Below are positions 8,434-17,866 of a DNA stretch of 45,287 bases, in pieces. The stretch is taken from assembly GCA_003280495.1 (NCBI GenBank), contig QCET01000007.1:1-45287 (forward strand), written 5' to 3'. The notes under the pieces are model-generated. The model made no database searches. It worked only from the letters and a program-made list of their open reading frames with translations, and had not been told where the DNA came from. This DNA comes from Pelagibacteraceae bacterium AG-359-E06 (GTDB lineage: Bacteria; Pseudomonadota; Alphaproteobacteria; Pelagibacterales; Pelagibacteraceae). Numbering within the stretch: the stretch's first letter is position 1; the number at the start of each line of letters is the position of its first letter. The position numbers were made by a program, and so were the translations under genes.

Positions 8434-11010
8434 ATGTTAAAAAAAATTAAATTCTTAAAAAAGATATTTGGATCTTCAAATGACAGAAAATTGGCTGAAA
8501 TTAATCCAATAATCAATCATATCAATAATTTAGAAAGTCAAATAGAAAAATTAAGTGATAATCAGCTTAAAGATAAAACATCCTATTTTAAGGAAAAATT
8601 GAAAAACGGTAAAAACCTAAACGATATCTTAGTTGAGGCATTTGCGGTGGTAAGGGAAGCAGCAAAAAGAACTATAGGTCAAAGGCATTTTGACGTTCAG
8701 TTAATTGGTGGTGTTTGTCTTCATCAAGGTAAAATAGCTGAAATGAAAACTGGCGAAGGAAAAACTTTAGTTTCTACGCTTGCAGCCTATCTAAACTCAT
8801 TAGATGGAGGCGGGGTTCATATTGTAACTGTAAACGACTATTTGGCTAAAAGAGACTCGGTGTGGATGAGTCAAATTTATAAATTCTTAGGTTTGTCGGT
8901 TGGTTGTTTAACAAGCGAGGTAGGTGATGATGAAAGAAAGTTAATTTATAGATCTGATATAGTTTATGGAACAAATAATGAATTTGCATTTGACTACTTA
9001 AGAGACAATATGAAATTATCTTTAAAAGAAATGGTACAAAATAAATTCTCGTTTTGTATTGTAGATGAGGTTGATAGTATTTTAATTGACGAAGCAAGAA
9101 CCCCTTTAATTATATCGGGTCCTAGTGATGATAATTCAAATCAATATTATCTTTGTACACAAGTTGTAAATGAGCTTGATAAGCAACATTACCAATTAGA
9201 TGAAAAAGACAAAAATGTAAGTCTGACTGAGGTTGGGATAGATGAAGTCGAAAGAAAACTTAAATCACTCAACAAATTAAAAGGAGAGGGGTTTTATGAT
9301 CCTAGAAATTTGTCTTTAGTTCATCACATAAATCAAGCCTTGAAAGCAAATCTCATATTTTTAAAAGATAAAGATTATATAGTTAGAGAAAATAAAATTG
9401 AAATTATTGATGAGTTTACAGGCAGAGTATTAGATGGCAGAAGATACTCTGATGGATTACATCAAGCTATAGAAGCTAAAGAGGGTGTTCCAATCCAAAA
9501 TGAAAATCAAACTTTTGCTTCTATTACATATCAAAATTATTTTAGATTATACAAAAAACTTTCTGGAATGACTGGTACAGCCATTACAGAAGCAGAAGAA
9601 TTTTTCGATATATATAAATTAGATGTATTAGAGATACCAACTAATCAAAACATGATTAGAGAGGATTTAAATGATAAAATTTATAGGACCGAAAAAGAAA
9701 AGTTAAATGCAATTTTAGAAGACATTTTAGATGCAAAAAAAAAATTGCAGCCTGTTTTAGTTGGAACAACTAGTATCGAAAAGTCTGAACAAATATCAAA
9801 AATTTTAAATGCAAAAAAAGTTGGCCATGAGGTTCTAAATGCAAAACATCATGAAAAGGAAGCTAATATAATTTCAAAAGCTGGTGAACCAGGAGCAATA
9901 ACTATTGCAACTAATATGGCTGGTAGAGGAACTGACATTCAGCTTGGTGGTAATTTAGAAAAAAGGTTGGAGAATTCAGAAAATCAAAGTGAAACTATAA
10001 GAAAACATAAAGAAGATAAACAAAAAGTAATAAACGCCGGCGGTTTATTTGTGATTGGTACTGAAAGACATGAAAGCAGAAGAATAGATAATCAACTAAG
10101 AGGAAGATCTGGTAGACAAGGTGATAAAGGTAAATCAATTTTTTATTTAAGCTTAGAGGATGACTTGATGAGAATTTTTGGCTCTGAAAAAATTGATTTT
10201 ATGTTGCAAAAGCTAGGCCTAAAACCAAATGAGGCATTAGATCATCCATGGATAAATAAGGCACTTGAAAAGGCTCAACAAAAAGTGGAGTCTAGAAACT
10301 TTGAAATTAGAAAAACTCTATTACAATTCGATGATGTAATGAATGACCAAAGAAATGTAATATATGAACAAAGATATAAAATATTAAGTGATAAAAACAT
10401 TTACAATATAATTGATGAAATTAATTCAGAAATTATGGATGAAAATATAAAAAACACAAATGACGATATCAACAAAGAAATCCAATTAGCAAAATTAAAT
10501 AGATTTTTAAAAGAAAAATTATCAAATGAAAGTTTTGAAGAATTTTGTCAAATGTCTAAAGCAGATAAACTCAAAAAACTAAATCAAAAATATCTTAATA
10601 AAAGAAAAGATAGAATTCAAATGGTAGGTGATGATATTAATCGAGATGTAGAAAAAAAGATTTTTCTTCAGAATCTTGATTTTGAATGGAGAAACCACTT
10701 ACAAAATTTAGAGCAGCTTAGACAAGTAATCGGTCTAAGAGGTTATGGCCAAAGAAATCCCATAGATGAGTATAAAAAAGAAAGCTTTGATTTATTCCAA
10801 GAATTATTGTTACGAATTAAAGAAAATATAATAATTTTTTTGTCAAATATCAATTTAAATATTAAGGACAATATTCAAGAGGATTTATCAAAAGAAAACA
10901 TTAATATTAAAAAAATTAATCGTGATGAGATACCTAAAGTCTCAAGAAATGAAAAATGTCCTTGTGGATCTGGAAAAAAATATAAAAATTGTTGCGGCGC
11001 CCTAGCTTAA
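8434..11010 (+). CDS. secA: Preprotein translocase ATPase SecA
   Basis: SecA is the motor that pushes unfolded proteins through SecYEG across the inner membrane. At 858 residues it has the normal length and domain order. The first nucleotide-binding domain carries Walker A TGEGKT (about 107-111) and DEVDSILIDEAR. A preprotein cross-linking region follows, then NBD2 with NMAGRGTD and QLRGRSGRQGD, and the helical wing/scaffold. The extreme C-terminus has the SEC-C zinc motif CPCGSGKKYKNCC, which contacts SecB and the ribosome. The stop overlaps the convergent accA by 9 bases. Confidence 0.98.
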   Translation: MLKKIKFLKKIFGSSNDRKLAEINPIINHINNLESQIEKLSDNQLKDKTSYFKEKLKNGKNLNDILVEAFAVVREAAKRTIGQRHFDVQLIGGVCLHQGKIAEMKTGEGKTLVSTLAAYLNSLDGGGVHIVTVNDYLAKRDSVWMSQIYKFLGLSVGCLTSEVGDDERKLIYRSDIVYGTNNEFAFDYLRDNMKLSLKEMVQNKFSFCIVDEVDSILIDEARTPLIISGPSDDNSNQYYLCTQVVNELDKQHYQLDEKDKNVSLTEVGIDEVERKLKSLNKLKGEGFYDPRNLSLVHHINQALKANLIFLKDKDYIVRENKIEIIDEFTGRVLDGRRYSDGLHQAIEAKEGVPIQNENQTFASITYQNYFRLYKKLSGMTGTAITEAEEFFDIYKLDVLEIPTNQNMIREDLNDKIYRTEKEKLNAILEDILDAKKKLQPVLVGTTSIEKSEQISKILNAKKVGHEVLNAKHHEKEANIISKAGEPGAITIATNMAGRGTDIQLGGNLEKRLENSENQSETIRKHKEDKQKVINAGGLFVIGTERHESRRIDNQLRGRSGRQGDKGKSIFYLSLEDDLMRIFGSEKIDFMLQKLGLKPNEALDHPWINKALEKAQQKVESRNFEIRKTLLQFDDVMNDQRNVIYEQRYKILSDKNIYNIIDEINSEIMDENIKNTNDDINKEIQLAKLNRFLKEKLSNESFEEFCQMSKADKLKKLNQKYLNKRKDRIQMVGDDINRDVEKKIFLQNLDFEWRNHLQNLEQLRQVIGLRGYGQRNPIDEYKKESFDLFQELLLRIKENIIIFLSNINLNIKDNIQEDLSKENINIKKINRDEIPKVSRNEKCPCGSGKKYKNCCGALA

Positions 11011-12078
11011 GTAAAATAATAAACCTAAAATCGTAATTATCAAAAAAGAGATTAAAATAATTTTCTTATTTTTAGACATCTGTATAATTTCATCTTTGTT
11101 GAATTTTCCAAAAGATATATCTGCGGGTAAATCTTTACCTATCTTCATAAACTTCTCTTTTCTGTCGGCTCTAATATTTATATCATTTCTATTGTTATAA
11201 AATTCTAAATATTTCAATAATGAAGACTTGATAGAATTAGCACATCCGATCGGATCTCTATGTGCTCCTCCGGTTGGTTCTTTAATAATTTCGTCAATTA
11301 TATTAAACTTAAATAAATCTTGTGCAGTAATTTTCATAGCTTCAGCGGCTTCGTTTGATTTAGATACATCCTTCCAAAGAATTGATGCGCATCCCTCTGG
11401 AGAAATTACAGAATATATAGAGTGCTCCAGCATCAAAACTTTGTTTGATGTAGCAAGGGCTATTGCTCCTCCTGAACCCCCCTCACCAATTATTATTGAG
11501 ATTGTAGGTACGTTTAAAGATAAACAGCAGTCAATTGAAGAGGCAATAGCTTCAGCTTGTCCCCTCTCTTCAGCTCCTTTTCCTGGGTACGCTCCAGGTG
11601 TATCAATAAACGAAATTATTGGAATATTAAACTTATCTGCTGTTTTCATTAATCTCATACATTTTCGATACCCTTCAGGTCTCATCATCCCAAAATTTCT
11701 TTTTATTCTACTCTCAGTGTCATAGCCTTTTTCTTGGCCGATAACTAATACTGACATGTTATCTAATTTGGCAAATCCTGTGATTACAGACTCATCTTCG
11801 GCATAATATCTGTCACCAGAGATTAATTGAAAATTTTGAAATATATTTTTTATATAATAATCAGATCTTGGTCTTTTTTCGTGTCTCGCCACTTTTGTTT
11901 TTTGCCAACTATTTAAATTAGAATATATTTCAATTATTTTTCTATCAATTGTTGATTGCAGATCTGTTATTTTGTCTTGGTTTATTGACGAGATACCCTC
12001 GCTTTCATAAGGATTTTTTAAGGCATCAAGGTTTTTATCTAATTGTTCAATTTCCTTTTCAAAATCTAAGTAAGTCAT
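11002..12078 (-). CDS. accA: Acetyl-CoA carboxylase carboxyltransferase alpha, with C-terminal membrane segment
   Basis: AccA is one subunit of the carboxyltransferase that makes malonyl-CoA for fatty acid synthesis. Residues 1 to about 315 are a typical AccA, with RPRSDYYI, GQEKGYDTESRIKRNFGM, FIDTPGAYPG and GEGGSGGAIA. After the usual end the chain continues for about 40 residues and closes with a strongly hydrophobic stretch (residues 337-358, KKIILISFLIITILGLLFYLS) that looks like a single tail anchor. The extension reads in frame to the stop at 11002 and overlaps secA by 9 bases. A membrane-tethered carboxyltransferase is an inference from this stretch. A sequencing error removing an earlier stop cannot be excluded. 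Confidence 0.95.
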   Translation of the reverse strand: MTYLDFEKEIEQLDKNLDALKNPYESEGISSINQDKITDLQSTIDRKIIEIYSNLNSWQKTKVARHEKRPRSDYYIKNIFQNFQLISGDRYYAEDESVITGFAKLDNMSVLVIGQEKGYDTESRIKRNFGMMRPEGYRKCMRLMKTADKFNIPIISFIDTPGAYPGKGAEERGQAEAIASSIDCCLSLNVPTISIIIGEGGSGGAIALATSNKVLMLEHSIYSVISPEGCASILWKDVSKSNEAAEAMKITAQDLFKFNIIDEIIKEPTGGAHRDPIGCANSIKSSLLKYLEFYNNRNDINIRADRKEKFMKIGKDLPADISFGKFNKDEIIQMSKNKKIILISFLIITILGLLFYLS

Positions 12079-12087
12079 TATTATACC

Positions 12088-12116
12088 TTGCCAGATTAAA
12101 CTATTATATATATCAC
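12088..12116 (+). promoter_or_regulatory. Candidate sigma-70 promoter of glcB
   Basis: TTGCCA at 12088-12093 matches the -35 consensus at 5 of 6 positions. It is followed after 17 bases by TATCAC at 12111-12116 (4 of 6). This would give a leader of about 60 bases before the glcB ATG. It is a reading by eye in very AT-rich DNA, so a chance match is possible. Confidence 0.35.
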
Positions 12117-12186
12117 CTGGTCGTAAAAATTAAAGTAAAACAAAATCGAAGAAAATCTTATATTTTAATAAAATAAACAGTACGAT

Positions 12187-14349
12187 ATGAAATATACTCT
12201 TATAGGAAAATCTAAAATCAATACTAATTTCTATGATTTTGTAAATAACGAAGTATTACCTGATACAGGTTTAGACAAGTCAGACTTTTGGCAAAATTTT
12301 ATTTCTGCAGCAAATGATTTGGTACCTGAAAATAATGATTTAATTAATGAGAGAACAGATATCCAGAGTAAGATTGATAAATGGATGATAGATAATAAGG
12401 GCAATTTTGATTATAATAACTATTTAGAGTTTCTAAAGGAAATAAAATATATTGTAAAAGAAGGTCCAGATTTTAAAATAGAAACTGAAAACGTTGATGA
12501 TGAAATTAGTATTATTGCTGGTCCTCAATTAGTTGTGCCCATAGATAATGCTAGATATGCATTAAATGCTGCTAATGCAAGGTGGGGTAGTTTATATGAT
12601 GCATACTATGGAACAGATGCTATTAAAGAAACAGATGGTTTACAGAAATCAACTAAATATAATCCAAAAAGAGGTTTAAAAGTAATCGAAAAAGGTCGGG
12701 ATTTTTTGGATCAAATTTTCCCATTAGAAAAACAAAAGTGGAGTGATGTAGAAAAAATTTTCGTAGATAAAGAAAACTTATTGTTTAAATGTCAAAATAA
12801 TTCACAAGATAAACTTAAAAACATAAAACAGTTTATTGGTTACAATGGAAATAAAGAAAATCCGATTAGTATCATTTTAAAAAATAACAATCTTCACATA
12901 GAAATTATAATTGACCCCAAAAGTCAGGTAGGGAAAAATGATAAAGCCCATATATCAGATATTCTAGTCGAGTCAGCAATTTCAACTATTATGGACTTAG
13001 AAGACTCTGTAGCTGCCGTAGATGCTGAAGATAAGGTTAAGTGTTATCGAAATTGGCTAGGCATAATGAAGAATGAACTAAAGACTACTGTAAACAAAAA
13101 TGGCAATAGCTTTGATCGTAAACTGAATGAGGACAAAAAATTTATTGATATTAATGGAAACGAAAAATTTCTAAATGGTAGATCTTTATTGTTAATCAGA
13201 AATGTTGGACATTTAATGAGGAACAATACAATTATCTTAGATAATGGAGAAGAAATACCTGAGGGTATTTTAGATGCATTTACAACTGTGTTATGTGCTT
13301 TACACGATTTAAGAATTAAAAAAAATTCAAAAAAAGGCTCAATTTATATAGTAAAGCCAAAAATGCATGGTCCAAAAGAAGTGGCTTTTGCAAACAAAAC
13401 TTTTTTGAAGGTTGAAAATGTCTTAAAGCTTAAACCTAATACAATAAAAATTGGCATAATGGATGAAGAGAGAAGAACAACTGTAAACTTAAAAGAATGT
13501 ATAAGAAATGTAAAAAAAAGGATTGTTTTTATTAATACTGGATTTTTAGATAGAACTGGAGATGAAATGCATACTTCTTTTGAAATGGGTGCAATGATTT
13601 TTAAGGGAGAGATGAAAAAATCAAAGTGGCTTCTAGCATATGAAAATTGGAATGTTGATATTGGATTGTTATGTGGGTTTACAGGTAAAGCACAAATAGG
13701 AAAAGGCATGTGGGCTATGCCTGATAAAATGCAAGATATGTTAGATCAAAAAGCTTCACATCCACTTGCAGGAGCAAATTGTGCCTGGGTGCCTTCTCCA
13801 ACTGCAGCAACTCTTCACTCAACACATTATCATAAAATTAATGTTTTTGAGAGACAAAGAGAGCTTTCAAAAAGGAAGCGAGCAAATATTTCTGATATAC
13901 TTACTATTCCAGTTTCTGATAGGCAAAATTGGTCTAAAGAAGATATAAATTCTGAAATAGCAAATAATGCTCAAGGAATATTAGGATACGTTGTTAGATG
14001 GATTGATCAAGGCGTTGGTTGCTCAAAAGTACCAGATATAAATAATATTGGATTAATGGAAGATAGAGCAACTCTAAGAATTTCATCCCAACATATTGCA
14101 AACTGGCTTCACCATAAAATTGTAAAAAAAGAAAAAGTTTTAGAGATCTTAAAAAAAATGGCAAAAGTTGTAGATCAACAAAATGCTAATGATAAAAACT
14201 ATAAACCAATCTGTGAAAACTTTGAAAAATCTATTGCTTTCAAAGCTGCATGCGAGTTAATCTTTGATGGAAAAGATCAAATCTGTGGTTATACAGAGCC
14301 TATTTTACACAAAAGAAGAATTGAAAAAAAAAAATTAAGTGAAGCTTAA
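12187..14349 (+). CDS. glcB: Malate synthase G
   Basis: Malate synthase condenses glyoxylate with acetyl-CoA to give malate, the second step of the glyoxylate shunt and an outlet for glyoxylate. The 720-residue length matches the large monomeric G isoform, not the shorter A isoform. Recognisable segments include [10 protein letters not shown] near the N-terminus, [15 protein letters not shown] (near residue 270), [13 protein letters not shown] and a C-terminal [15 protein letters not shown]. In some Pelagibacter this gene is controlled by a glycine riboswitch; none is visible in the 108-base upstream gap here. The end overlaps the convergent unknown gene by 15 bases. Confidence 0.96.
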   Translation: MKYTLIGKSKINTNFYDFVNNEVLPDTGLDKSDFWQNFISAANDLVPENNDLINERTDIQSKIDKWMIDNKGNFDYNNYLEFLKEIKYIVKEGPDFKIETENVDDEISIIAGPQLVVPIDNARYALNAANARWGSLYDAYYGTDAIKETDGLQKSTKYNPKRGLKVIEKGRDFLDQIFPLEKQKWSDVEKIFVDKENLLFKCQNNSQDKLKNIKQFIGYNGNKENPISIILKNNNLHIEIIIDPKSQVGKNDKAHISDILVESAISTIMDLEDSVAAVDAEDKVKCYRNWLGIMKNELKTTVNKNGNSFDRKLNEDKKFIDINGNEKFLNGRSLLLIRNVGHLMRNNTIILDNGEEIPEGILDAFTTVLCALHDLRIKKNSKKGSIYIVKPKMHGPKEVAFANKTFLKVENVLKLKPNTIKIGIMDEERRTTVNLKECIRNVKKRIVFINTGFLDRTGDEMHTSFEMGAMIFKGEMKKSKWLLAYENWNVDIGLLCGFTGKAQIGKGMWAMPDKMQDMLDQKASHPLAGANCAWVPSPTAATLHSTHYHKINVFERQRELSKRKRANISDILTIPVSDRQNWSKEDINSEIANNAQGILGYVVRWIDQGVGCSKVPDINNIGLMEDRATLRISSQHIANWLHHKIVKKEKVLEILKKMAKVVDQQNANDKNYKPICENFEKSIAFKAACELIFDGKDQICGYTEPILHKRRIEKKKLSEA

Positions 14350-16083
14350 TTCATTTAAAACAAATATATTTTTTAAATTTCTCATTTCAAGTTTATCAAA
14401 TATCTTAAGAACTATTAAAAAATTTTTTAAATAATTCTCATTATTTTCCAATTTATTTATAAAATTTAGAGTTTCTAATAAAGCCAAATTTTTTTTCTTT
14501 TTTTCTATTAAATTAAAAATATTATTAGGTATATAAATTTCCCCTTCGAAAACATTTTTCTTTAAATTGTCAGGAAGTTTAATTTTTTCTTGATAAATAT
14601 AGTTTATAAAGCCTAAATCCTTATTTGTTAGTTTATATTCTTTATCTTTTATTTTTTTAGAAAATAATTTAAAACTTTTAAAAGCATTTTTGTCTTTTCT
14701 ATTATTGATTAAATTAACAGCTTCTGATTTATGCAAAAGTTCATCTGTTACTTTTGCATTACTCGTCTTTTTTTTTATTAAAGCCTTATCTTTATCGGAT
14801 AAAATATCCTGATTTATCTCTGTTAATTTCTCATTATAAAAGGCGTCTGCAAGGCTAATTAATCCGTTAAGTTTCAACTTATTATAAAAGCTTTGTAAAA
14901 TTTCATATTTTATAAAATCATCCTGAGATAAAATAAATGCTTGATATAGTAAAGCATGCGAGACCGGCCTCTGATACTTTTTGCTAGCTGTTTTAGGATT
15001 AATTAAGTCATCAATTGAAAAAGTTAATTTCTTATAAAGACTTAATAAAATTTTTTTATCAATTAAATTATCATTTGCGGATCTTTCTAAAAAAATTATT
15101 ATTTTATTTAGGTTATTTTCTTCGACTTTATTTATAAAGTTTTCATCTAAAAAGTTTTTATATAGGTTGCTTTTGAAATAGTAATTTCTTAATTCGCTCT
15201 TCTTTGAAAAATTATTATAATTGATCTGATCCACAGGAGAAGAAATTACAGACAAGTGAGCGTTTAATAAATTACTATAATTTACTTGATTAGAATTTTC
15301 TATTCCAGTTATTGAATTTACTTTTTTTATAAAAAATTTATCAAATCTGTTATTTTCGATGCCTAAATCTAATTTGCTTAAAGCAATTTTGTACTCCTTT
15401 TTATGCAGATGGCAAAAAATTTTATATTTATCTAAATTTTTACTATTCAAATCAGATGTCATAAGATTCGTATAACTGCATGCTTTATTAATTTTATAGT
15501 TTGATAAATAATGATTAAATAAAAATTCCAATAATTCTGTATTCTTATTAAGTATTTTATTTTGGTAAATAACTTCATCAATTAATTCCATTTTTTTATT
15601 TTTCATTAACCATTTTGACAAAAAAGATAGGTATAATTCGCCATCGTCGTCAAAGCTTTTTAAATTAATTTTTGAAAAAAATATTTTTTGCTTTAAATCA
15701 ACAAGATTCTTTTTGCTCGAAATAATTTCATTTAATGACTTAGATAAAGTGGTTGTCTGTATTCCTGACCAAAAGTTTATATCAACTTGAGTTTCCTCAG
15801 GCTCAAATATTCCAAAAATTACCTCATCTTCTTCTGTAATTTTAGTCTCATTTATAGATGTCGTCTTTAAATTTAAATTTTTATCTTTTGTAAAAACTGT
15901 TTCTGGTAACTCGGGTTTTGATAAAGTTTTATTTTCATTGCTCTTAGTTTTTTTTTGATTTTTTATTTCCTTTGAACTCTGCCAAATATCTTTTGGCTCA
16001 GAATAGGCAGGATTTGAAAAGTAAAAACAAAAAAGAATTAAAAAAATTATCCAAATATTATTTAATTTTGACGATGACATCAT
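14335..16083 (-). CDS. Unknown exported 582-residue protein
   Basis: I do not recognise this protein. Residues 1-28 form a clear Sec signal peptide (hydrophobic core [11 protein letters not shown], likely cleavage after AYS). A charged, low-complexity linker runs to about residue 90, with an acidic [17 protein letters not shown] patch. The remainder is helical, Leu/Lys/Asn-rich, and resembles a repeat-type solenoid (TPR-like spacing in places), but no motif is definite. Two adjacent ATG codons (16083 and 16080) could start it. Its start lies inside the end of the upstream 49-residue gene (26-base overlap), which suggests coupling. It lies just left of aroK, facing away from it. A periplasmic scaffold or assembly role is only a guess. 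Confidence 0.7.
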   Translation of the reverse strand: MMSSSKLNNIWIIFLILFCFYFSNPAYSEPKDIWQSSKEIKNQKKTKSNENKTLSKPELPETVFTKDKNLNLKTTSINETKITEEDEVIFGIFEPEETQVDINFWSGIQTTTLSKSLNEIISSKKNLVDLKQKIFFSKINLKSFDDDGELYLSFLSKWLMKNKKMELIDEVIYQNKILNKNTELLEFLFNHYLSNYKINKACSYTNLMTSDLNSKNLDKYKIFCHLHKKEYKIALSKLDLGIENNRFDKFFIKKVNSITGIENSNQVNYSNLLNAHLSVISSPVDQINYNNFSKKSELRNYYFKSNLYKNFLDENFINKVEENNLNKIIIFLERSANDNLIDKKILLSLYKKLTFSIDDLINPKTASKKYQRPVSHALLYQAFILSQDDFIKYEILQSFYNKLKLNGLISLADAFYNEKLTEINQDILSDKDKALIKKKTSNAKVTDELLHKSEAVNLINNRKDKNAFKSFKLFSKKIKDKEYKLTNKDLGFINYIYQEKIKLPDNLKKNVFEGEIYIPNNIFNLIEKKKKNLALLETLNFINKLENNENYLKNFLIVLKIFDKLEMRNLKNIFVLNELSFT

Positions 16084-16207
16084 TTTTTATTTTTTTTATT
16101 ACATCTTTTGTTTCAGGAGATAAGTCTAGGTAATTTACAAAATACATAAAACCAAATATAACTGATAATAGAAATGCTGATTTTAAAAAAAACTTTGTTT
16201 TAAACAT
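16058..16207 (-). CDS. Small single-pass membrane protein, 49 residues
   Basis: The frame reads from ATG at 16207 to TAA at 16058. The product has a basic N-terminus (MFKTKFFLKS), one hydrophobic helix at about residues 9-25 (AFLLSVIFGFMYFVNYL), then an amphipathic basic tail with [15 protein letters not shown]. It overlaps the start of the 582-residue exported protein by 26 bases in another frame, so the two are likely translated from one message and may act together at the membrane. I recognise no family. The clean membrane topology and its position favour a real gene, though a chance frame of this size is possible. Confidence 0.55.
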   Translation of the reverse strand: MFKTKFFLKSAFLLSVIFGFMYFVNYLDLSPETKDVIKKIKNDVIVKIK

Positions 16208-16276
16208 ATATTATTATTAAGTATATAAACATTTTAGTCAAAATTGTGTTATTAAATTATTATTAAAATTTTAGCA

Positions 16277-16780
16277 ATGGTCAAAACAATTGTATTAGTT
16301 GGAATGATGGGTTCGGGTAAAAGCTCAATTGGGCGTCAAATATCAAAAAAAACTGGTCTTTGTTACATTGATATTGATGAAGAAATTGAAAAAAAAACGA
16401 AGAGTAAAATTAAAGATATTTTTAAAAAGAAAGGTGAAGTGTATTTTAGAAATATTGAAGAAATAATTTGTAAAAAATTTATAAATGGTGAAAAAAAGAT
16501 TGTATCAATTGGTGGTGGGGCGTTTATGAATAAAAATATTAGAGCTATTATCTCAAAAGTTGGAAAATCGTTTTGGATTGATGTTAACAGAGATATTTTG
16601 TTTAATCGTCTTAGAAAATCTAAAAATTTAAGACCTCTACTTGACTATAGTAATTTAAAAAAATCTATAGATGATATTATCAAACAAAGAAAAAGCACCT
16701 ACGCAAAAGCTGACGTAAAAATTAAGGTATATAAAACTAACAAAGAAAATATTGCTAATAAAATTATAAAACTTTTATGA
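16277..16780 (+). CDS. aroK: Shikimate kinase
   Basis: Shikimate kinase phosphorylates shikimate with ATP on the way to chorismate and aromatic amino acids. The 167-residue protein has the P-loop GMMGSGKSS (residues 8-16), the shikimate-binding DIDEEIE, the GGGAF motif after VSIGGG, and the lid Arg in RLRKSKNLRPLL. Its end overlaps the aroB start by 4 bases (ATGA), so the two consecutive-pathway enzymes are translationally coupled, the usual alphaproteobacterial arrangement. Confidence 0.95.
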   Translation: MVKTIVLVGMMGSGKSSIGRQISKKTGLCYIDIDEEIEKKTKSKIKDIFKKKGEVYFRNIEEIICKKFINGEKKIVSIGGGAFMNKNIRAIISKVGKSFWIDVNRDILFNRLRKSKNLRPLLDYSNLKKSIDDIIKQRKSTYAKADVKIKVYKTNKENIANKIIKLL

Positions 16781-17865
16781 AAAAAATATATGTAAGAGTA
16801 AAGTCTAGTAAATATCCAATTTATGTTGGATCCAACTTGTTACAAAAGATTCAAATTTTGCACAAACAGAAACTTTCAGGAGTTAAAAATGTAATTTTAA
16901 TATCCACTAATAAAGTGCCCAAAAAATATAAACGAATGGTTAAAAAATCATTTGCGAAGAAAAATTTTATAAGTTTAGATATAAAAGACGGCGAAAAATC
17001 AAAAAACATTAAAAATATTATTAATATAAATAATAAGTTATCTAAAAATAATTTTTCAAGAGATGATTTAATAGTATCACTTGGCGGCGGTGTTGTTGGG
17101 GATTTGTCTGGTTTTGCAGCCAGTATATTTAAGAGAGGAATAAAATTTATTCAAATTCCTACTACATTGTTATCTCAAGTTGACTCCTCTATTGGTGGTA
17201 AAACCGGAATAAATAATAAATATGGAAAAAATCTAATTGGAACTTTTTTCCAACCAGATTTAGTGATCATAGATTTAGAAACACTTAAAACGTTACCCCA
17301 GAGGCATATAGTTGCTGGTTTTGCGGAAATATTAAAATATTCACTTATAATGAATTCAAAGTTTTTCTCTTGGTTAGAAAAAAATACTAAGTCAATTTTA
17401 AAAAGAAGGGATGCTAATATTATTTCAAAAGCAATTATTGAAAGTTGTAAATGTAAAGCTATTATTGTTAAAAAAGACGAAAAAGAAAAAAATATTAGAG
17501 CAATTTTAAATTTCGGTCATACATTTGCACATGCCTTAGAAACAAAATTTAATTATTCATCTAAAATAATACATGGAGAGGCTGTTTTAATAGGAATGAT
17601 AGTAGCTTGCAAAATATCATTAAATAAAAAATTTCTTTCAATACAAGACTTTGAAAGAATTATAAATTTTTACAAAGTAAATAAGCTTAATTATAATTAT
17701 AAAACCTTTATAAATAAAAAAAATATTAAAATATTTTTAAAAATTATAAAAAACGATAAAAAATTTAAAGGAAAAAAAATTAATTTGATTTTATTAAAAA
17801 AAATAGGGCAATCAATTATAAGAAGTTCAGATATTAATAATAGCTTCATGCCATTAGTGAAATAA
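16777..17865 (+). CDS. aroB: 3-dehydroquinate synthase
   Basis: AroB converts DAHP to 3-dehydroquinate with NAD and a divalent metal, early in the shikimate pathway. The 362-residue protein has the NAD-binding SLGGGVVGDLSGFAAS and the PTTLLSQVDSSIGGKTGIN region. The metal ligands are a Glu in AEILKYSLI and His residues in FGHTFAHALE and HGEAV. The C-terminal third is unusually lysine-rich and shows weaker conservation. It is coupled to aroK and lies 1 base before the CBS-domain gene. Confidence 0.95.
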   Translation: MKKIYVRVKSSKYPIYVGSNLLQKIQILHKQKLSGVKNVILISTNKVPKKYKRMVKKSFAKKNFISLDIKDGEKSKNIKNIININNKLSKNNFSRDDLIVSLGGGVVGDLSGFAASIFKRGIKFIQIPTTLLSQVDSSIGGKTGINNKYGKNLIGTFFQPDLVIIDLETLKTLPQRHIVAGFAEILKYSLIMNSKFFSWLEKNTKSILKRRDANIISKAIIESCKCKAIIVKKDEKEKNIRAILNFGHTFAHALETKFNYSSKIIHGEAVLIGMIVACKISLNKKFLSIQDFERIINFYKVNKLNYNYKTFINKKNIKIFLKIIKNDKKFKGKKINLILLKKIGQSIIRSSDINNSFMPLVK

Positions 17866-17866
17866 A

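Noticed and set aside
11228..11725. 165-residue open frame opposite accA
   Set aside because: It is a mirror of a conserved gene; accA on the other strand has clear motifs throughout, and this frame has no family-like features.
12079..12186. Glycine riboswitch before glcB
   Set aside because: Looked for because it is known in Pelagibacter; none of the core motifs is present and the gap is short.
13344..13709. 121-residue frame opposite glcB
   Set aside because: It lies fully inside a conserved region of malate synthase on the other strand.
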